From Candidatus Margulisiibacteriota bacterium (GTDB taxonomy: Bacteria > Margulisbacteria > WOR-1 > JAKLHX01): a stretch of 13,374 nucleotides of DNA. The notes beneath the pieces are model-generated. The model was not told where the DNA came from. It saw nothing but the letters and a program-made list of their open reading frames with translations, and searched no databases. Positions within the stretch are counted from its first letter, which is position 1. The number at the start of each line of letters is the position of its first letter. The stretch covers positions 1 to 13,374 of the forward strand of contig JAKLHX010000016.1 in the NCBI GenBank assembly GCA_022709925.1, in the 5' to 3' direction. Below are positions 9,735 to 13,374 of the stretch, piece after piece. Made by a program: the position numbers and the translations under genes.

Positions 9735-10134
9735 GAGGTTTAAATCCCGGGAGTCCTTTTCCTGTAGATTTTTTCAAATAGTCGTCTATCGCGCCTTTTA
9801 ACGCATCTTCGGCCAGCACGGAGCAATGGAGCTTTGCCGGGGGGAGGCCGTCAAGGGCCTCAACCACGGCCCTGTTCGATATCTTTAGAGCCTCATCCAG
9901 CGTTTTGCCTTTCACCAGCTCGGTTATCATGGAGCTGGTCGCTATTGCGGCTCCGCAACCGAACGTCTTGAACTTTACATCCGTGAGGACATTATCTTTT
10001 ACTTTTATATAGAGCTCCATTATGTCCCCGCACACAGGGTTCCCTATATGTCCTATCCCATCCGCATCAGGGATCTCCCCGACGTTCCTCGGATTTTTGA
10101 AGTGGTCCATTACTTTTTCACTGTACGCAGGCAT
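9712..10134 (-). CDS. iscU: Fe-S cluster assembly scaffold IscU/NifU-N type
   Basis: The protein has 140 residues, a single-domain scaffold on which clusters are built from IscS sulfur. All ligand positions are present: C35 in GNPVCGD with D37, C60 in FKTFGCGAAIATSS, and C104 in PPAKLHCSVLAED. The N-terminus YSEKVMDHFKNPRNVG (4-19) is typical. The usual HscA-binding LPPVK motif just before the third cysteine reads LPPAK (97-101), one residue different, and no hscA or hscB is seen nearby. The C-terminus has a short tail, GFKPHEEHPPK, that I cannot assign. ATG 10134 has AAAGGAG at 10142-10148, 7 nt away. It follows iscS by 29 nt and overlaps mnmA by 23 nt. Confidence 0.94.
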   Translation of the reverse strand: MPAYSEKVMDHFKNPRNVGEIPDADGIGHIGNPVCGDIMELYIKVKDNVLTDVKFKTFGCGAAIATSSMITELVKGKTLDEALKISNRAVVEALDGLPPAKLHCSVLAEDALKGAIDDYLKKSTGKGLPGFKPHEEHPPK

Positions 10135-10163
10135 GAAAATTCTCCTTTCAATATATATTATGG

Positions 10164-11330
10164 CTATCTTTTATACAAAGGGGACATTTTGCGCAACTTA
10201 TCGACTATTTTCGGAAAAACATCCAGCACCGTGTCGACGTCTTTTTCTGTCGTCATGCGGCCAAGCGAAAACCTTATCGATCCATGAGCTATCGCGTGCG
10301 GCCTGCCTATGGAAAGCAGTACATGAGACGGCTCAAGTGTTGCCGATGAACAGGCCGAACCGGTCGAGGAAGCTATTCCCTCCATGTCCAGGTTGAGCAG
10401 CATCGATTCCCCTTCTACGAACTCAAAGCACATGCTTATATTGTTCGGCAGCCTTTTTGTGGGATGGCCGTTCAAAAGGCTGTGATCTATCTTTTCAGAA
10501 AGTCCTTTTATGAGCTTGTCCCTCAACGGCAAAAGATGCGCCTGTCTCGCGTCGAGCTCTTTTACCGCTATTTCGGCAGCTTTCCCGAAACCTACTATCC
10601 CCGGGACGTTCTCTGTAGAACCCCTGCGGTTCTTTTCCTGCCCGCCGCCATGCATGAAGGGAACCATTTTAGTGCCTTTTTTTATGTAAAGGCAGCCGAT
10701 GCCTTTTGGGCCGTATAATTTGTGGGCCGATATGGACAGCAGGTCTACGTTCATTTTGTTTACATCTACCGGGATGGCTCCCGCCGTCTGAACTGCATCG
10801 GTATGGAAATAAACTCCGGCCTCCCGGGTTATCCTGCCTATTTCGTCGATAGGCTGTATAGTCCCTATTTCGTTGTTCGCATGCATTACCGAAACTAAAA
10901 TAGTCTTATCGGTCAAGGCCCTTTTTACGTCTTCGGGATCCACCATGCCGTAACCGTCTACCGGCAGATAGGTAATATCAAAACCGAGCGTCTTCATGAA
11001 TTCGCACGGCTCAGTTATGGCGTGATGCTCTATCGGCGTTGTTATTATATGATTGCCTTTTTTACTGTTCGCGAAAGCAACCCCTTTTATGGCGAAGTTG
11101 TCGGATTCCGTTCCTCCGCTCGTGAACACGATCTCTTCCTTTTTTGCGTTTATGAGAGAGGCGACTTTTTCTCTTGCCTCCTCGACCGCAGACCTGGCCT
11201 CTTGTCCGAAACTGTGTATGGACGACGGATTCCCGAATATATCGGAAAAATACGGGGCCATCGCTCCGATGACCTCCGGATGCGCCGGCGTCGTGGCGGC
11301 ATGGTCCATATAAATTCTTTTTTCGTTCAT
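10164..11330 (-). CDS. iscS: Cysteine desulfurase IscS/NifS
   Basis: This 388-residue PLP enzyme turns cysteine into alanine and a persulfide that feeds Fe-S assembly and tRNA thiolation. Motifs: YMDHAATTPAHPEV (7-20), FTSGGTESDN (69-78), EHHAI (101-105), HANNEIGTIQPI (150-161), HTDAVQTAG (176-184), the PLP lysine K204 in SISAHKLYGPKGIG, and the persulfide cysteine C327 in STGSACSSATLEPSHVL, characteristic of group I desulfurases. An open frame continues 40 codons upstream inside iscR, but ATG 11330 is the real start: the protein then begins MNEKRIYMDHAATT as expected, and AGGAG at 11338-11342 lies 7 nt away. The start overlaps the iscR stop as ATGA, indicating translational coupling. Confidence 0.96.
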   Translation of the reverse strand: MNEKRIYMDHAATTPAHPEVIGAMAPYFSDIFGNPSSIHSFGQEARSAVEEAREKVASLINAKKEEIVFTSGGTESDNFAIKGVAFANSKKGNHIITTPIEHHAITEPCEFMKTLGFDITYLPVDGYGMVDPEDVKRALTDKTILVSVMHANNEIGTIQPIDEIGRITREAGVYFHTDAVQTAGAIPVDVNKMNVDLLSISAHKLYGPKGIGCLYIKKGTKMVPFMHGGGQEKNRRGSTENVPGIVGFGKAAEIAVKELDARQAHLLPLRDKLIKGLSEKIDHSLLNGHPTKRLPNNISMCFEFVEGESMLLNLDMEGIASSTGSACSSATLEPSHVLLSIGRPHAIAHGSIRFSLGRMTTEKDVDTVLDVFPKIVDKLRKMSPLYKR

Positions 11331-11722
11331 AAAAGAGCTCCTATTTTGGCTTTGTCGAGCACCTTTTCTATGTCCGCATTTATCCTTTTCCACATCGAGT
11401 GAGGCTTGCATAAGGATGTCTTTTTGCAAGGGGAGCCCGAACCGCAGCATTTAAGTATATATATCGGCCCCTCTATGCTTTTTATTATATCGCCTATGCT
11501 GATCTTTTTCGGGTCTTTTGCAAGGACATATCCTCCGGACCTTCCCCGGATGCTTTTGATAAGCCCGCTTTTCCTCAGTTTCATGAATATCTGGTCTATC
11601 AGGAACCTTGATATCCCCTCTTTTTCCGCGATCTCCCGGGTCCTTACGGAAAGGCCTTTGCCGGTCCCCGCAAGGCATATTATTGCTCTTACGGCGTATT
11701 CGGTCTTTGTTGTGACCCTCAT
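11327..11722 (-). CDS. iscR: IscR-type Rrf2 family Fe-S regulator
   Basis: The protein has 131 residues from ATG 11722. Rrf2 proteins start MRxxTKxxYAVRA, matching MRVTTKTEYAVRA here, so the 12 extra upstream codons are rejected. The winged helix includes IAEKEGISRFLIDQIFMKLRK (split as IAEKEGIS 31-38, LIDQIF 41-46) and GLIKSIRGRSGGYVLAK. The cluster motif is C93-x5-C99-x5-C105-x2-H108, the same spacing as the C92/C98/C104/H107 [2Fe-2S] ligands of E. coli IscR; an additional C92 precedes it. Residue 43, Glu in E. coli IscR where it tunes site choice, is Asp here. It is shorter at the C-terminus than E. coli IscR. It heads the iscS-iscU-mnmA-nadA operon, and an IscR Type 1-like site lies at its own promoter. 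No Shine-Dalgarno sequence is present, so the transcript is probably leaderless. Confidence 0.93.
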   Translation of the reverse strand: MRVTTKTEYAVRAIICLAGTGKGLSVRTREIAEKEGISRFLIDQIFMKLRKSGLIKSIRGRSGGYVLAKDPKKISIGDIIKSIEGPIYILKCCGSGSPCKKTSLCKPHSMWKRINADIEKVLDKAKIGALL

Positions 11723-11729
11723 ACTCAAA

Positions 11730-11758
11730 ATTATATAATACCTGATAAAAATGGTCAA
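11730..11758 (-). promoter_or_regulatory. Promoter of the isc operon (leaderless start)
   Basis: Read on the minus strand there is TTGACC at 11758-11753, a 17-bp spacer, and TATAAT at 11735-11730. This is five of six matches for the -35 box, a perfect -10 box and ideal spacing. Only 7 nt (TTTGAGT) separate the -10 box from the iscR ATG at 11722, so transcription should begin at or next to the ATG, and there is no room for a ribosome-binding site. Confidence 0.85.
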
Positions 11759-11762
11759 GTAT
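11738..11762 (-). promoter_or_regulatory. IscR Type 1-like operator overlapping the iscR -35 box
   Basis: On the minus strand a 25-bp near-palindrome runs from half-site ATACTTGAC to half-site ATCAGGTAT (rc ATACCTGAT). Compared by eye with the published E. coli IscR Type 1 consensus of the same length, 22 of 25 positions agree. It covers the -35 box and most of the spacer, the position expected for repression of iscR by its own Fe-S-loaded product. The regulator's identity is inferred from the adjacent iscR. Confidence 0.78.
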
Positions 11763-11847
11763 TGACGAGCGATCGGACGGCTATCCCAAATACAAGTTAT
11801 TTGAGGGTGATTACGATGAATAATATGTAGAAAGGTAAGTGTATATA
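11763..11847. other. Divergent intergenic region upstream of the 69-aa gene
   Basis: This is 85 bp with no gene. A weak plus-strand pair, TTGAGG (11801-11806) and TATGTA (11824-11829) with a 17-bp spacer, could start transcription near 11836. However, that would lie within or downstream of the only ribosome-site-like sequence, AGAAAGG (11829-11835), so the promoter assignment is poor. A 4-codon frame (ATG 11816 to TAG 11830) is noted without support. Confidence 0.3.
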
Positions 11848-12057
11848 ATGAGCGAAGGAATAGGGGATGTAAAAGGCTCTATTAGCGGCTTCTCGGATAG
11901 TGGCGGCTTTAATAGCGTAGTTAACGAGCTGTCCTCTCTCATAGGTTGCCCTGAAAAAGGGGTCAAGATAAACATAGAGACGGGAGCCTCCTCGGATTGT
12001 TCTCAGTCATCTGCCTCGATATCAAGCATCCTTAAAAGGATTGACACCCTTAGATAG
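11848..12057 (+). CDS. Hypothetical 69-residue protein
   Basis: I do not recognise this small protein. It is Ser/Gly/Ile-rich, with two cysteines (in LIGCPEKG and SSDCSQSS), no membrane segment and no signal peptide. The N-terminal half is low-complexity (GSISGFSDSGGFNSVVNE), and a predicted helix SISSILKRIDTLR ends it. ATG 11848 is chosen over GTG 11839 because AGAAAGG at 11829-11835 is 12 nt before the ATG but only 3 nt before the GTG. It stands alone between the isc control region and gpmI. Codon use (ATA, GGC, AGC) is like its neighbours, which gives modest support. It could instead be a chance frame, or a linker under the control of the isc region. Confidence 0.48.
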   Translation: MSEGIGDVKGSISGFSDSGGFNSVVNELSSLIGCPEKGVKINIETGASSDCSQSSASISSILKRIDTLR

Positions 12058-12078
12058 TTCTTCTCTTTTTGTTCGGTG

Positions 12079-12090
12079 TATAATTAAAAC
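12079..12090 (+). promoter_or_regulatory. -10 box and leaderless start of gpmI
   Basis: A perfect TATAAT at 12079-12084 is followed by 6 nt (TAAAAC) and then the gpmI ATG at 12091. There is no Shine-Dalgarno sequence upstream. No good -35 lies at 15-19 bp; a perfect TTGACA at 12041-12046 is 32 bp upstream, too far to pair. The geometry is the same as at iscR and suggests a leaderless mRNA. Confidence 0.6.
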
Positions 12091-13374
12091 ATGAACAAGA
12101 CACCCGTATATCTTTGTATCCTCGACGGATTTGCGCTGGGCCGGAACGATGACAGCAATGCTATTTATCGAGCGATCTCATCCGGCAAGGCCCCATTCAT
12201 AAAAGAGCTTTTTGAAAAACATCCCTATTCTAGACTGGAATGTTCCGGGCTTGCGGTAGGGCTTCCGGAGGGGACAATGGGGAATTCCGAGGTCAACCAC
12301 CTCAATATGGGAGCGGGCAGGGTCGTTTACCAGTCAATAGAGAGGATCAATGTAGCGATAAATGACGGAAGCTTTTTTAAAAATGACGCGCTTTTAAAAG
12401 CAGTTCAAAATTCCAAAAAGGACCCGTCGGCGTCCCTTCATCTTATGGGGCTTTTACAGGGACATGGAGGGACCGTTCATGCCAGCATAGCCCATCTTTT
12501 TGCTCTTCTTGAGCTGGCAAAAAAAACAGGGCTCACGCGCGTGTTCGTGCATCTTTTTACGGACGGACGGGATACAAATCCTAAGGCCGCCGGAGAGATA
12601 TATCTTAAGATGCTTGAGGATAAAATAGCCGAGCTCGGCATGCAAGACACCGTTCATATTGCTACGGTCATGGGCAGGGAGATCTCTATGGACAGGGACA
12701 CTGCCTGGGACAAGACGCTTATCGCCATGAAAGCCATAGCTCTCGGAGTCGGGGAATTCAGGGCGGACAACGCAAGAGACGCCATCGAAGGCTCATATAA
12801 AAGAGGGGACACCGACGAGTTCATAAGGCCGACTATCATCGGAAGATATCAAGGGATCAAGCCGCAGGATTCGATAATATATTTCAATTTCAGGCAGGAC
12901 AGGACAATACAGTTGACCGCCGCGTTCTGCGAGACGGACCCTAAATATTTCAATTACAAAAAAGGCACAAAACCGATAAATCCGAAGGTCCTTAAAGAGA
13001 TTACCGAACTTCAGAAGATAATAAAAGGCAGTATTTTCGTCGCAATGACGGAGTATTATCCGGGGATCCATGCCCTGACCGCTTTCCCGGAAAAAGAGAT
13101 CCCGGATACTGTCGGAGAGATCGTCTCAAGAGCGGGGTTAAAGCAGCTACGTTTGGCGGGACCTGAAAAATTCGCCCATGTCACGGCCTGGTTCTCAGGA
13201 AGGCGCTCGGAGCCTTTTACGGGAGAGGACAGGCATCTTGCGCAGGATATGACGCTCAAAGAACGCACCGAAGAAGGCAAGCACTACGATTGGGTCCCGG
13301 AAATGACGGCTTATCTTGAGACTGAATATTCTCTTAAGGCGATAGAGAGCGGTGGCTACCATCTGATCGTTCAC
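12091..13374 (+). CDS. gpmI: Cofactor-independent phosphoglycerate mutase, divergent (3' end outside window)
   Basis: The first 428 codons are open to the window edge; the family is about 510 residues. It interconverts 3- and 2-phosphoglycerate in glycolysis through a phosphoserine intermediate on a two-manganese site. Visible catalytic positions: D12 (CILDGF), the nucleophile S66 (GTMGNSEVNHLNMGAG, 61-76), H130, D158/R160/D161 (FTDGRDT), R196 and R202 (GREISMDRD), R268 and R271 (NFRQDR), K360 (PEKFAHVT). The flanks differ from most GpmI: SEVNHLNMG for SEVGHLNIG, GHGGTVHAS with two extra residues for DGGVHSH, GREISMDRD for GRYYAMDRD, and a longer, unlike segment about 382-402 where SPKVATYDLQPEMS is usual. 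The metal ligands in the last part cannot be seen. There is no ribosome site; the start is inferred as leaderless. Confidence 0.9.
   Translation, partial: MNKTPVYLCILDGFALGRNDDSNAIYRAISSGKAPFIKELFEKHPYSRLECSGLAVGLPEGTMGNSEVNHLNMGAGRVVYQSIERINVAINDGSFFKNDALLKAVQNSKKDPSASLHLMGLLQGHGGTVHASIAHLFALLELAKKTGLTRVFVHLFTDGRDTNPKAAGEIYLKMLEDKIAELGMQDTVHIATVMGREISMDRDTAWDKTLIAMKAIALGVGEFRADNARDAIEGSYKRGDTDEFIRPTIIGRYQGIKPQDSIIYFNFRQDRTIQLTAAFCETDPKYFNYKKGTKPINPKVLKEITELQKIIKGSIFVAMTEYYPGIHALTAFPEKEIPDTVGEIVSRAGLKQLRLAGPEKFAHVTAWFSGRRSEPFTGEDRHLAQDMTLKERTEEGKHYDWVPEMTAYLETEYSLKAIESGGYHLIVH

Noticed and set aside
11331..11450. 40-codon upstream extension of iscS
   Set aside because: It lies within iscR, the conserved IscS start fits ATG 11330, and AGGAG sits 7 nt before that codon.
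11723..11758. 12-codon N-terminal extension of iscR (MTIFIRYYIILS)
   Set aside because: It would be encoded by the promoter itself (-10 and -35 boxes), and Rrf2 proteins begin at MRxxTK.
11763..11791. TTGACG next to the IscR site as a plus-strand -35 box
   Set aside because: No acceptable -10 sequence at 15-19 bp.
12041..12046. Perfect TTGACA upstream of gpmI
   Set aside because: It lies in the end of the 69-aa gene and is 32 bp from the TATAAT box, too far for a normal sigma-70 promoter; no -10 box is found 16-18 bp after it.

Overview
This window looks like the replication-origin neighbourhood of an uncultivated bacterial chromosome. It holds the last codons of a probable dnaA, a short intergenic region with DnaA-box-like 9-mers, then dnaN, dciA (DUF721), gyrB and gyrA. 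By eye, GC content is moderate, with heavy use of ATA, AGA and AGG codons and frequent TTG/GTG starts. Together with GerMN and VanZ-like membrane proteins, a single-Cys-type IscS and many divergent but complete housekeeping proteins, this suggests a deep-branching candidate lineage of the Margulisbacteria (WOR-1), Omnitrophota or Elusimicrobiota kind. That placement is a low-confidence impression, because no marker here is diagnostic. Nothing looks like phage, plasmid, insertion sequence or CRISPR.

Layout. (1) 1-292: dnaA C-terminus and an oriC/dnaN-promoter candidate. (2) 293-7761, plus strand, very tightly packed: dnaN, dciA, gyrB, gyrA, a GerMN membrane protein, a VanZ-like membrane protein and a 134-aa unknown. 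dnaN/dciA/gyrB abut exactly (TAA followed directly by ATG), and recF is absent from its usual place. (3) 7762-11722, minus strand: an iron-sulfur operon, in transcription order iscR, iscS, iscU, mnmA, nadA. Start and stop codons overlap at three of its four junctions, the exception being iscS to iscU, and its last stop codon touches the last stop codon of the plus-strand block. (4) 11723-11847: the iscR control region, with a near-consensus promoter overlapped by a 25-bp palindrome matching the E. coli IscR Type 1 site. (5) 11848-12057: a 69-aa unknown on the plus strand. (6) 12091 to the window end: the first 428 codons of a divergent cofactor-independent phosphoglycerate mutase (gpmI).

How the parts fit. 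The first block supplies the sliding clamp, a helicase-loading factor and both gyrase subunits beside the origin. The second block is a sulfur and Fe-S circuit. IscS takes sulfur from cysteine and IscU is the assembly scaffold. IscR carries the Cys/Cys/Cys/His ligand pattern and has a matching operator at its own promoter. MnmA uses IscS-derived sulfur for tRNA 2-thiouridine, and NadA is a [4Fe-4S] enzyme of NAD synthesis. Both iscR and gpmI appear to be leaderless, with a TATAAT box 6-7 nt before the ATG and no Shine-Dalgarno sequence. Gyrase carries two lineage-looking additions: an approximately 85-residue Lys/Glu-rich N-terminal tail on GyrA and an acidic insert just before the TOPRIM DxD of GyrB.
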